Below, one piece after another: positions 1 to 8,073 of a stretch of 64,000 nucleotides of DNA. The notes beneath the pieces are model-generated. The model was given only the letters and a program-made list of their open reading frames with translations. It made no database searches and was not told the DNA's origin. The position numbers and the translations under genes are program-made. The stretch is from assembly GCF_001654495.1 (NCBI RefSeq), contig NZ_CP015849.1, forward strand, positions 7,047,001-7,111,000, in the 5' to 3' direction. Source of the DNA: Streptomyces sp. SAT1 (lineage in GTDB: Bacteria; Actinomycetota; Actinomycetes; Streptomycetales; Streptomycetaceae). Every line of letters starts with the position of its first letter. Position 1 is the stretch's first letter.

Positions 1-1158
1 CAGCTCGCCACCTACCTGGCCGCGGCGCAGGCGGGCGTCGACGCGGTGGACGGCGCGGTCGCCTCCATGGCCGGCACCACCTCCCAGCCGTCGCTGACGG
101 CGCTCGTGGCCGCCACCGACCACTCCGAGCGGCCCACCGGCCTGGACCTGAAGGCCGTCGGCGACCTGGAGCCGTACTGGGAGGGCGTCCGCAGGATCTA
201 CGCGCCCTTCGAGGCGGGCCTCGCCGCGCCGACCGGGCGCGTCTACCACCACGAGATCCCCGGCGGCCAGCTCTCCAACCTGCGCACCCAGGCGGTCGCC
301 CTCGGCCTCGGCGACCGCTTCGAGGACATCGAGGCGATGTACGCGGCCGCCGACCGCATCCTGGGCCGCCTCGTCAAGGTCACACCGTCCTCCAAGGTGG
401 TCGGCGACCTCGCCCTGCACCTGGTGGGCGCCGGGGTCGACCCGGCGGACTTCGAGCGGACCCCGGACCGGTTCGACATCCCCGACTCCGTCATCGGCTT
501 CCTCCGCGGCGAGCTGGGCACCCCGCCCGGCGGCTGGCCCGAACCCTTCCGCACCAAGGCGCTCCAGGGCCGCGCCGAGGCCAGGACCGTCGCCGAGCTG
601 AGCGCCGAGGACCGCGAGGGCCTGGACAAGAACCGGCGTGCCACCCTCAACCGGCTCCTGTTCCCCGGCCCGACGCGCGCCTTCGAACAGCACCGCCAGA
701 CCTACGGCGACACCAGCGTGCTGGACAGCAAGGACTTCTTCTACGGGCTGCGCCCCGCCACGGAGTACGCCGTCGATCTCGAACCGGGCGTCCGGCTGCT
801 GATCGAGCTCCAGGCGGTCGGCGAGGCGGACGAGCGCGGTATGCGCACGGTGATGTCCTCGCTCAACGGCCAGCTCCGCCCGGTCCAGGTGCGCGACACC
901 GCCGCCGCCTCCGACGTCCCGGTGACGGAGAAGGCGGACCGCGGCGATCCGGGCCATGTCGCGGCGCCGTTCGCCGGGGTGGTCACACTGGCGGTCGCCG
1001 AGGGCGAGGAGGTGGCGGCCGGGGCGATGGTGGCCACCATCGAGGCGATGAAGATGGAGGCCGCGATCACGGCCCCGCGCGCCGGCCGGGTGCGCCGGCT
1101 CGCCATCAACCGCATCCAGCAGGTGGAGGGCGGCGACCTGCTGATCGAGGTGGGCTGA
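1..1158 (+). CDS. pyc: Pyruvate carboxylase, C-terminal part (5' end outside window)
   Basis: The reading frame is open from base 1, so the gene begins upstream; about 385 codons are visible. Pyruvate carboxylase makes oxaloacetate from pyruvate, bicarbonate and ATP and refills the TCA cycle. The visible part holds the end of the carboxyltransferase domain (AGTTSQPSL near the start, then EIPGGQLSNL), the linker, and a C-terminal biotinyl carrier domain with the biotinylation motif EAMKMEA; the acceptor lysine codon is at 1051-1053. This order (carboxyltransferase then biotin carrier in one chain) fits the single-chain enzyme rather than split acyl-CoA carboxylases. A strong hairpin follows the stop codon. 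Confidence 0.93.
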   Translation, partial: QLATYLAAAQAGVDAVDGAVASMAGTTSQPSLTALVAATDHSERPTGLDLKAVGDLEPYWEGVRRIYAPFEAGLAAPTGRVYHHEIPGGQLSNLRTQAVALGLGDRFEDIEAMYAAADRILGRLVKVTPSSKVVGDLALHLVGAGVDPADFERTPDRFDIPDSVIGFLRGELGTPPGGWPEPFRTKALQGRAEARTVAELSAEDREGLDKNRRATLNRLLFPGPTRAFEQHRQTYGDTSVLDSKDFFYGLRPATEYAVDLEPGVRLLIELQAVGEADERGMRTVMSSLNGQLRPVQVRDTAAASDVPVTEKADRGDPGHVAAPFAGVVTLAVAEGEEVAAGAMVATIEAMKMEAAITAPRAGRVRRLAINRIQQVEGGDLLIEVG

Positions 1159-1180
1159 CCCGCCACGCGCCCGCGCGGAC

Positions 1181-1223
1181 GAGGGGGCGCCGACCGGCCG
1201 GGAACGGCGGGCGGCGCCCCCTC
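1181..1223. terminator. Bidirectional terminator hairpin
   Basis: A perfect 12-bp inverted repeat (GAGGGGGCGCCG at 1181-1192 and its complement at 1212-1223) sits between the convergent pyc and TetR genes. There is no T-tract, as is usual in Streptomyces. Confidence 0.75.
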
Positions 1224-1234
1224 GCCGTGCGCCC

Positions 1235-1825
1235 TCAGGACTCCCGCGGGGCGGGCACGTCCCGGCCGTTGAGCGCCCGGTAGGCGAACCGGGTGACGGC
1301 CTCCACGGCCTCGCCCTCGGGGAGGTCGGACCACGGCTGGGTGACGCTGTCGAACGTCGCGGCCAGCAGGGTGAGGGTGGCCTCGGGGGAGGCCGGGAGG
1401 TCGGAGACGTGGCGGAGGTGACCGCGCAGGTCGTCGAGCTGGGCGCGCCGCCAGTGCCGCAGGGTCGCGGCCAGTTCCTCGCTGACCAGGGACGCCTGGT
1501 GCAGTGCGAGCAGGGTGGCGGCGTGCTCCCGGTACACCCGCACATAGGCGGCGACATGGAAGCGGATCGCGTCCGGGTCGGTGAAGTCCGCTTTGTGCTC
1601 CGCGGTGTCCGCGGTGCGGTCGCCGGCCGCCGAGACCTCCGCGAGCAGGGCCTCCAGCAGCTCCTGCTTGCCCGCGAAGTGGTTGTAGAAGGAGCCCGCC
1701 GAGCGCCCGGCCTCGGCCGTGATGTCGGTGATCTTGGTGTTCAGGTACCCGCGCGTGGTGAACAGCCGCTTGGCCGCCGCGATCAGCGCCTCTCTGGTCT
1801 CGGCCGCCTGTACCGAACGTTTCAC
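1235..1825 (-). CDS. TetR-family transcriptional regulator
   Basis: A 196-aa protein with an N-terminal helix-turn-helix typical of TetR (residues about 10-55, including FTTRGYLNTKITDI and GSFYNHFAGKQEL) and an all-helical C-terminal ligand domain. The start is the GTG at 1825, preceded by GAGGAGAG; a longer open frame upstream overlaps the divergent gene and is not used. It is divergent from a flavin monooxygenase gene with a short intergenic region containing two copies of an inverted repeat, so it most likely represses that gene and itself. The inducing ligand is unknown but may be an aromatic substrate of the monooxygenase. Confidence 0.9.
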   Translation of the reverse strand: MKRSVQAAETREALIAAAKRLFTTRGYLNTKITDITAEAGRSAGSFYNHFAGKQELLEALLAEVSAAGDRTADTAEHKADFTDPDAIRFHVAAYVRVYREHAATLLALHQASLVSEELAATLRHWRRAQLDDLRGHLRHVSDLPASPEATLTLLAATFDSVTQPWSDLPEGEAVEAVTRFAYRALNGRDVPAPRES

Positions 1826-1843
1826 GCCACTCTCCTCGTGACC

Positions 1844-1901
1844 TTGACAGGGCACGCTAGCAGCCCCCAGAGTGAATTTGAATTCAGTGAATGGAGATTC
1901 A
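1844..1901 (+). promoter_or_regulatory. Double TetR operator and promoter
   Basis: Two tandem inverted repeats of the form TGAAT-4nt-ATTCA lie at 1873-1886 and 1888-1901, separated by one base. The second contains the GGAG ribosome-binding site and ends two bases before the ATG at 1904. A promoter-like pair, TTGACA at 1844-1849 and CAGAGT at 1868-1873 (18-bp spacer), lies just upstream. A repressor bound here would block both transcription start and ribosome loading. The repeats are seen directly; binding by the adjacent TetR protein is inferred. Confidence 0.7.
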
Positions 1902-1903
1902 GT

Positions 1904-3289
1904 ATGCGGGTTCTCATCGTCGGCGCCGGACCCACCGGACTGACCCTCGGCATCGACCTGGCGCGGCGCGGAGTGGAGGTGCGGATCGTCGACAAGGCCC
2001 GGGAGTTCTTCGCCGGATCGCGCGGCGACGGCATCCAGCCCCGCACCCTGGAGGTCCTCGACGACCTCGGCGTACTGGAGGCCGTCCTGAAGGAGGGCGC
2101 GCCGCCCGCCCCGATCCGCGTCCACCTCGACGGCCGCACCGTGGGCGAACGCCGGATGTTCGAACCGCGCGAGCCGCGCCCCGACGTGCCGTACCCCAAC
2201 CCCTGGGTCCTCGGCCAGTCCCAGCTGGAGGGCATCCTGCGCGCCCGGCTCGCCGAGTTCGGTGTGCGGGTCGAGTCGGGCACCGCGCTGGTGGGCCTGG
2301 AGCAGGACGCCGACGGGGTGACCGCCCGGCTCTCCACCGGCGAGAGCGACCGGGCGGACCACCTGGTCGGCGCCGACGGCGGCGCCAGCTTCGTGCGCAA
2401 GGCGATCGGCGTGGCCTTCCCCGGCACCACCGACGAGACGTTCCGCATGCTGATCGGCGATGTGCGCGCCCCGGACCTCGACCCGGCCTTCGGCCACTGG
2501 TTCGCCGCGGGCGACGACCCGGCGGAGGGCGTCGGCCTGTCGCCGCTGCCGGGCACCGGCATGTTCCAGTTCGTCACCCGGCTCGGCACGGGCGACGACG
2601 CCTCGCTCACCACCATGCAGGCGGCGCTGGACCGGTTCTCGGCGGGCGTGCGCCTCACCGGACACGGCTGGTCGACGGTGTGGCGGCCCAATGTGCGCCT
2701 CGCCGACCGCTACCGCTCCGGCCGGGTCTTCCTGGCCGGCGACGCCGCGCACGTCCACCCGCCGACCGGCGGCCAGGGCATGAACACCGGTGTCCAGGAC
2801 GCCTACAACCTCGGCTGGCGGCTGGCCGCCGGACACGACCTCGACGGCTACGAGCGCGAGCGGCGCGCCGTCGCGGCGCGCGTCCTCGGCGCCACCACCG
2901 CGCTGCTGAAGCGCTACACCGAGGGCCGCGAGGACGCCTACCGGCGCGGCGAGGAGAACTACGGCCTCGACATCACCTACCGCGCCCCCGGCGCCACCGG
3001 CCACCTGGTCACCGGCGACCGGGCGCCCGACGCCCCGGTCCTGGACGCGACCGGCGCCCGGGTGCGGCTCTTCGACCTGTTCCGGGGCCCGCACCCCACC
3101 CGCCTCGTCTTCGGCGCCGACGCCCCGGTGGGGGAGCCGCACACCTACGCCGTACTGCGCCCCGAAGAGCGGCCCGGCCCCGGGCAGGGCGGCGCGTACG
3201 TGACCGACGTGGACGGCCACGCCCATGCGGCCTACGGGGCGTCTTTGGGCGACACCTTCGCCGTCCGCCCGGACGGCTATCTGGCCTGA
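1904..3289 (+). CDS. FAD-dependent aromatic monooxygenase (PHBH family)
   Basis: A 461-aa class A flavoprotein hydroxylase. The N-terminal Rossmann motif GAGPTGLTLG binds FAD, GADGGASFVRKAIG matches the mid-protein DG motif, and LAGDAAHVHPPTGGQGMN is the second FAD motif. The C-terminal thioredoxin-like extension is short. Such enzymes insert one oxygen atom into phenolic or polyketide substrates using NAD(P)H, in the cytoplasm. The ATG at 1904 is chosen for its GGAG at 1893-1896; upstream in-frame codons run through the TetR gene. Likely controlled by the divergent TetR regulator. The substrate cannot be told from sequence; detoxification or antibiotic modification are both possible. Confidence 0.9.
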   Translation: MRVLIVGAGPTGLTLGIDLARRGVEVRIVDKAREFFAGSRGDGIQPRTLEVLDDLGVLEAVLKEGAPPAPIRVHLDGRTVGERRMFEPREPRPDVPYPNPWVLGQSQLEGILRARLAEFGVRVESGTALVGLEQDADGVTARLSTGESDRADHLVGADGGASFVRKAIGVAFPGTTDETFRMLIGDVRAPDLDPAFGHWFAAGDDPAEGVGLSPLPGTGMFQFVTRLGTGDDASLTTMQAALDRFSAGVRLTGHGWSTVWRPNVRLADRYRSGRVFLAGDAAHVHPPTGGQGMNTGVQDAYNLGWRLAAGHDLDGYERERRAVAARVLGATTALLKRYTEGREDAYRRGEENYGLDITYRAPGATGHLVTGDRAPDAPVLDATGARVRLFDLFRGPHPTRLVFGADAPVGEPHTYAVLRPEERPGPGQGGAYVTDVDGHAHAAYGASLGDTFAVRPDGYLA

Positions 3290-3320
3290 GCCGGCGGCCC
3301 CGCGCGGCGGCGGCCCTACC

Positions 3321-4595
3321 TCAGCGGTCCCCGGCGTCCCCGCCGCCGGCCAGCCAGGCGCGGGCGGCGGCGGTCAGCGTGGTGACGCCCGTGCGCAGGG
3401 TCGGTTCGACGACCGGCGCGAAGAGCGGCGAGTGGTTGGACGGCAGGTCGTGGGCGATCCGGGCCAGTTCATCGAAGGTGCGGGCCGCGGCGAAGGCCGC
3501 CGGGTCGGCGCCGCCCAGCAGCCAGTAGACGCAGGGCGCCCCGGCGGCCGCGGCCAGCACACCGATGTCCTCGCTGCCGGTGGCCGGCCCCGGATCGACC
3601 ACCCGCGTCTCGCCCAGCGCCCCCGCGAGCGCCCGCCGGGTCAGCGCGGACGCCTCGGGGTCGTTGACGACCGCCGGGAACGACTCGGTGCACGAGATCT
3701 CCGGATCACGCGGCGCGCCCGAGGCGGCGGCCTCGGCCCGGACGATCCGCTCCACGGCCGCCAGGACCGCGGTGCGCACCGCGGGTTCGAAGGTGCGCAC
3801 GCTCAGCAGCAGCTCGGCGCGGTCCGCGATGACGTTGGGCTTGTTCCCGGCGTGCAGGGCGCCCACGGTGACCACCGCGGTGGAGGTCCCCGCGATCTCC
3901 CTGGCGACGATGCCCTGGAGCCGCAGCACCGTCGCCGCGGCCATGACGACCGGGTCGACACACGCCTCGGGCCGGGACCCGTGGCCGCCGCTGCCGTGCA
4001 GCACGACGCGCAGCGAGTCGGACGCGGCGAACGCGGGCCCGGCGTGCAGCCCCACGTACCCGGCGGGCAGCGGCGCCACGTGCTGGCCGAGGACGACCCG
4101 CGGCCGGGCGAACCGCTCGAACAGCCCGTCGTCGATCATCGCCTGCGCGCCCCGGCCGACCTCCTCCGCGGGCTGGAGCACCAGCAGCAGCGTGCCCCGC
4201 CAGGAGGCGCGGTCCGCGGCGAGCGCCGCCGCGGCGCCCAGCAGACAGCTGACGTGCACGTCGTGGCCGCAGGCGTGCATCAGGGGCACCGCGTTGCCGT
4301 CCCCGTCGGTGGCCCGCGCGGAGCTGGCGTAGGGCAGGCCCGTGCGCTCCTCCACGGGCAGGGCGTCCATGTCGGCGCGCAGGGCCACGACGGGCCCCTC
4401 GCCGTTGCGCAGCACACCGACGACGCCGGTGCCGCCGATCCCGGTGGCGGTCTCGTACCCGGCGCCGCGCAGCCGGCCGGCGGCGATCTGCGTGGTGCGG
4501 TGCTCGCAGAAGGCGAGTTCGGGATGGGCGTGCAGGTCGCGGTAGAGGTCGGCGAGGGCGGACGTGTCGGGGTGCGGGGAGGACGTGCTGGGCAT
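3321..4595 (-). CDS. M20-family amidohydrolase (hippurate hydrolase-like)
   Basis: A 424-aa cytosolic metal-dependent hydrolase of the M20D type. Visible motifs are LHAHPELAFCEH near residue 20, LRADMDALPV near residue 80, the metal-ligand motif HACGHDVH near residue 110, a paired Glu (QPAEEVGRGA), and TGSEDIG toward the C-terminus. Family members cleave N-acyl amino acids, hippurate or IAA-amino acid conjugates. The ATG at 4595 has GGAAGG upstream. It is followed at its 5' side by an amino-acid permease gene on the same strand 147 bp away, which suggests uptake and hydrolysis of an amide or acyl amino acid, though joint transcription is not shown. Confidence 0.88.
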   Translation of the reverse strand: MPSTSSPHPDTSALADLYRDLHAHPELAFCEHRTTQIAAGRLRGAGYETATGIGGTGVVGVLRNGEGPVVALRADMDALPVEERTGLPYASSARATDGDGNAVPLMHACGHDVHVSCLLGAAAALAADRASWRGTLLLVLQPAEEVGRGAQAMIDDGLFERFARPRVVLGQHVAPLPAGYVGLHAGPAFAASDSLRVVLHGSGGHGSRPEACVDPVVMAAATVLRLQGIVAREIAGTSTAVVTVGALHAGNKPNVIADRAELLLSVRTFEPAVRTAVLAAVERIVRAEAAASGAPRDPEISCTESFPAVVNDPEASALTRRALAGALGETRVVDPGPATGSEDIGVLAAAAGAPCVYWLLGGADPAAFAAARTFDELARIAHDLPSNHSPLFAPVVEPTLRTGVTTLTAAARAWLAGGGDAGDR

Positions 4596-4741
4596 CGTGC
4601 CACCTTCCGGTGCTCGGGACCGGCGCAGCCGCCGGGACGTACCGCTCGCCCTCAACATAACCAGCGCGGCCCGCCGGTACGCGCTGGTGGCGCCGGACCC
4701 CCGACGCGCCGCGTGTCCCGGCCGGGCCGGGCGGGTCCGGC

Positions 4742-6160
4742 TCAGGCCGCCCGGGAGCGGCGGGCCGCCATCACCGCGTACACGAGGACACCCGCGAACA
4801 GGAACAGCACCCCCTGGTACACGGCGGCGTAGCCCGCGCCCGCGACGAGCCACAGCGAGAAGGCGGCGGCCACCGAGGCGACCACGCCGTCCCGCACCAG
4901 ACGGCCCCGGTCCACCCGGTCGCGGTGCCCGGAGACCAGGTGGAAGATCTGCGCGGCCGTGGCCAGCAGATAGGGCACGGTCGCGGTGAACGTGGTGACG
5001 AGGACGAGGACCCGGAAGACCCCGGCCGAGCCGGAGGCGTAGTTGTAGACGGTGAGCAGCGAGGCGAGGACCACGGTGACGCCCACCCCGAAGGTCGGCA
5101 CCCCGCGTCGGCGCCGTGCGAAGGCCGCCGGGAACAGCCCGTCCCGGGCGGCGGCGTACGGTGTCTGGGCGCTCAGCAGGGTCCAGCCGTTGAGGCAGCC
5201 GGTCATCGACACCAGGGCGGCCAGCGCCACGGCCCAGCCGCCCCAGGAACCGCCGAACATGGCGTTCACGGCGTCCGAGAAGGGGGCGCCGGACTCCACC
5301 AGACGGCTGTGCGCGACCGTGCCGAAGACGGACAGCGTGCCCAGCAGATAGACGAGGGCCGCGCCGGTGGTGCCGATGACGGTGGCCCGGCCGACGTTGC
5401 GCCGGGGGTTCCTGACCTCGCCCGCGCTGACCGCGGCCGACTCCACGCCCAGGTAGGAGAAGAGCAGCAGCGCGGCGGAGGCGGAGACCGCGCCGACCGC
5501 GCTGCCGCCGACGGCGTGGAAGGGGCCGAGGTTGCGCGGGTCGAAGAAGAACAGCCCGCCGATCGCGACCAGCAGCAGCGGAACCAGCTTCAGCACCGTC
5601 GAGACCACCTGCACCGCCCCCACGTAGCGGGTGCCCGCGAAGTTGGCGAGCGCGGGCAGCCACTGGAGGGCGAGCGCGGCCAGGCACGCGGTCCAGCGGT
5701 GGCCGTTCACCGGGATCAGTACGTCCAGATAGCCGACCGCGGCGACGGCGAGCGCGGCGTTCGACACCCAGGTGGTGATCCAGTACGCCCAGGCCGCGAG
5801 GAAGCCCGCGAAGTCGCCGAAGGCCTCACGGGCGTAGACGTAGGGCCCGCCGGTGCGCGGATCGCGCTGGGCGAGCCGGCCGAAGACCAGCGCGAGGGCC
5901 ACGGCCCCGGCGGTCAGGACGCCGAAGGCGACCAGGCTGACCGTGCCGTACGGGGCGACGGACGCCGGGAGCAGGAAGATGCCGCCGCCGATGATGTTGC
6001 CCATGACCAGGGCGGTGGCGACCGGCAGACCGAAGCGGCGGGCGTGCCTGCCGGGGGAGGGAGCCCCTTCGCCCGTGGGAGTGGTCCCGGCGGGAGCGGG
6101 GGCCGCGGGGGTCTCCCGCGCGGCCGTGGCCGGCTGCGGGACGGTCCCGGGGACGTGCAT
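4742..6160 (-). CDS. APC-superfamily amino acid permease
   Basis: A 472-aa integral membrane protein with about 12 predicted membrane segments. The first helix carries the family signature VMGNIIGGGIFLLP, typical of APC transporters (unwound TM1), and the second half has VSAGEVRNPRRNVGRA, a conserved loop. An Ala/Pro-rich cytoplasmic N-terminus of about 40 residues precedes TM1. The ATG at 6160 has GAGAGG upstream. It sits upstream of the M20 amidohydrolase on the same strand, so it may import the substrate of that enzyme or export/import the released amino acid. The substrate is not predictable from sequence alone. Confidence 0.88.
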   Translation of the reverse strand: MHVPGTVPQPATAARETPAAPAPAGTTPTGEGAPSPGRHARRFGLPVATALVMGNIIGGGIFLLPASVAPYGTVSLVAFGVLTAGAVALALVFGRLAQRDPRTGGPYVYAREAFGDFAGFLAAWAYWITTWVSNAALAVAAVGYLDVLIPVNGHRWTACLAALALQWLPALANFAGTRYVGAVQVVSTVLKLVPLLLVAIGGLFFFDPRNLGPFHAVGGSAVGAVSASAALLLFSYLGVESAAVSAGEVRNPRRNVGRATVIGTTGAALVYLLGTLSVFGTVAHSRLVESGAPFSDAVNAMFGGSWGGWAVALAALVSMTGCLNGWTLLSAQTPYAAARDGLFPAAFARRRRGVPTFGVGVTVVLASLLTVYNYASGSAGVFRVLVLVTTFTATVPYLLATAAQIFHLVSGHRDRVDRGRLVRDGVVASVAAAFSLWLVAGAGYAAVYQGVLFLFAGVLVYAVMAARRSRAA

Positions 6161-6490
6161 GGGGTGGTGCGCCTCTCGTCGGACAGTGCCCGGGATCCGC
6201 CGGGCGGCACCCGGGATCGCCGGGCAGGCCCATGGTCGGGCAGGGTCCGGCATCCCGCCAAATCGCACGTTTTTGTCCGGTATGGGGCCGCGGAAGGCCG
6301 TAAAAAGTGTGCCGTGGGGCGCCTGCGGGCGCGGATCCTCCGGCCTTCCGCGCGGTCCGGGTGCGGCCCGTGGCTGCGGCCCGTGGGGCGCCTCGCGCCG
6401 GGGCCGCGCCGCGCCGGACCGGTCGCGCTCGACGGGACTCGACGGGACTCGACGAGAGGAGTCACCGCAGGATGACCTAGCGTGGGCGTC
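6161..6490. promoter_or_regulatory. Divergent intergenic region with short repeats
   Basis: This 330-bp gap separates the permease gene from the divergent membrane-protein gene and has no convincing reading frame. It contains an imperfect inverted repeat, GCACGTTTTT at 6265-6274 and AAAAAGTGTGC at 6302-6312, and near the right end two full copies plus part of a third of the 10-bp unit GACGGGACTC (6431-6456). Either could be a protein-binding site; neither has a clear family match. Confidence 0.4.
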
Positions 6491-7552
6491 ATGTCCGAAT
6501 TGCCGCACGGTGGGCACGGCCGGCCCCCCACCCCCGCCGAGCGCTGGGCCGCGTTCCGGAAGTCCCCGTTCCTGCCCGCGACCGTCCTGACGCTGATCCT
6601 CGCCGCGGCGGCCGGGCTCTTCGCCGGCTCCTACACCTACGCCATGGCCGACCCCACCCCGCACACCATTCCCACCGCGGTCGTCGGCCACCACGACACG
6701 CCGGAGAGCCGCCGCTTCGTCACCGGCATGGAGAAGGCGCTGTCCGCCTCCCTGAAGCTGCACCCCTACGCCACCGCCGCCGAGGCCCGGACCGCCGTGG
6801 ACGACCAGCGGGTCTTCGCCGTGCTCGACGTCCCGCCCGACCGGCGCACCGTCCTGCTCGACGTGTCCGGCGCCTCGGGCGCCACGGTCGCCCAGGTGCT
6901 GGAGGAGGCCGCACAGCAGGTGGGGCGGGCCACCGGCGTCCAGGTCACCGTCCGCGACCTCAAACCGCTCCAGCACGGCGACCCGCGCGGTCTCGCGATC
7001 TTCTACATCTCCCTCGCCGCGGTGATCATCGGCTTCGTCGGCGCCATCCAGCTCAGCGTCCACGCGCGGGCGCTCAACCCGGCCGAGCGCATCGCCTTCA
7101 CCGTCGCCTACGCGCTGCTCGGCGGCTTCGTGATCGCCGCCGTGGTGGACTGGCTGCTCGGCGCCCTCGACCTGCCGTTCGTCGAGTCCTGGCTGATCCT
7201 GGCGCTCACGATGTTCGCCTCCGGGATGGTCTTCTCGATGTTCAACACCCTGTTCGGACGCTGGGCCATGCTGCCGACCTGGGGACTGATGGTGCTGCTC
7301 GGCAACCCCTCCTCCGGCGGCGCCGTCTCCTGGCCGCTGCTGCCGTCCCCGCTCGGCGAGATCGGCCGCTGGCTGCCACCCGGCGCCTCGGTGAACGCCC
7401 AGCACACGGCCGTCTACTTCGCCGGGCACCAGCACGCCTTCCCGTTCCTGGTCCTCGCCGCCTGGGCCGTCGTCTCCTGCGCGGTCTTCTGGGTCTGGCG
7501 CCACCGCCACCCCGGCGGCCGCGAGGCCCGCCCGGCGCACGCGGCCGGCTGA
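6491..7552 (+). CDS. Multi-pass membrane protein, ABC-2/YhgE-Pip-like
   Basis: A 353-aa membrane protein. One helix near residues 30-50 (TVLTLILAAAAGLFAG) is followed by an extracytoplasmic region of about 125 residues and then about five or six C-terminal helices. This layout matches the DUF3533/YhgE/ABC-2 permease-like group, which are often orphan membrane proteins with poorly known roles. ATG 6491 is preceded by TAGCGT at 6478-6483, six to eight bases before the start, so the mRNA may be leaderless; the alternative GTG at 6482 has AGGA nine bases upstream. No ATP-binding partner is nearby, so it is not a complete ABC transporter here. Confidence 0.7.
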   Translation: MSELPHGGHGRPPTPAERWAAFRKSPFLPATVLTLILAAAAGLFAGSYTYAMADPTPHTIPTAVVGHHDTPESRRFVTGMEKALSASLKLHPYATAAEARTAVDDQRVFAVLDVPPDRRTVLLDVSGASGATVAQVLEEAAQQVGRATGVQVTVRDLKPLQHGDPRGLAIFYISLAAVIIGFVGAIQLSVHARALNPAERIAFTVAYALLGGFVIAAVVDWLLGALDLPFVESWLILALTMFASGMVFSMFNTLFGRWAMLPTWGLMVLLGNPSSGGAVSWPLLPSPLGEIGRWLPPGASVNAQHTAVYFAGHQHAFPFLVLAAWAVVSCAVFWVWRHRHPGGREARPAHAAG

Positions 7553-7676
7553 CGCGCCGTCCCCCTCGCGGGATTTCACGGGTCGGTTACCTGCCAGGTC
7601 ATCGACGCCGCCGCACACCCGGTGCCACGATCACCGGCGTACGCAGTGAGACCGGCGCGACCGACCGGAGGACGTC

Positions 7677-8039
7677 ATGACCGCCTACGCCATAGCCCAT
7701 CTGCGCGACGCCGCGCCGCACCCGGAGACCGCCGAGTACATCGAGCGCATCACCGCCACCTTCGCGCCGTACGGGGGCCGCTTCCTGGTGCACGCCACCG
7801 CGCACGAGGTGAAGGAGGGCGCCTGGCCCGGCCATGTCGTGGTCATCGGCTTCCCCGGCATCACCGAGGCGCGGGCCTGGTGGGACTCGCCGGCCTACCG
7901 GGAGATCGCGCCGCTGCGCTCCCGCCATGTCGAGGGCGACATCATCCTGGTCGCGGGCGTGCCGGAGGGCTACGACCCGGCCGCCACCGCGCGGGCGATG
8001 CGCGAGGCACTGCCCGCCGGACAGGCCCCGGACGCCTGA
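7677..8039 (+). CDS. DUF1330 family protein
   Basis: A 120-aa small soluble protein resembling the dimeric alpha/beta barrel DUF1330 group: AYAIAHLRD at the N-terminus, a central GGRFLV, GHVVVIGFPG, and a conserved ARAWWDSPAYREI. Family members are related in fold to antibiotic-biosynthesis monooxygenase-like proteins, but no activity is established. The ATG is preceded by GGAGG at a good distance. A perfect 11-nt palindrome, ACCTG-C-CAGGT at 7589-7599, lies about 80 bp upstream and could be a regulatory site. It converges on the LysR gene. Confidence 0.82.
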   Translation: MTAYAIAHLRDAAPHPETAEYIERITATFAPYGGRFLVHATAHEVKEGAWPGHVVVIGFPGITEARAWWDSPAYREIAPLRSRHVEGDIILVAGVPEGYDPAATARAMREALPAGQAPDA

Positions 8040-8073
8040 CCCGCGCCGCCCGGACGGGGCCACGCCGCCGCTC

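Noticed and set aside
2460..2783. Short frames inside the monooxygenase gene and many similar ones elsewhere
   Set aside because: Arg/Pro/Ala-rich translations without start signals; they are shadows of the real genes.
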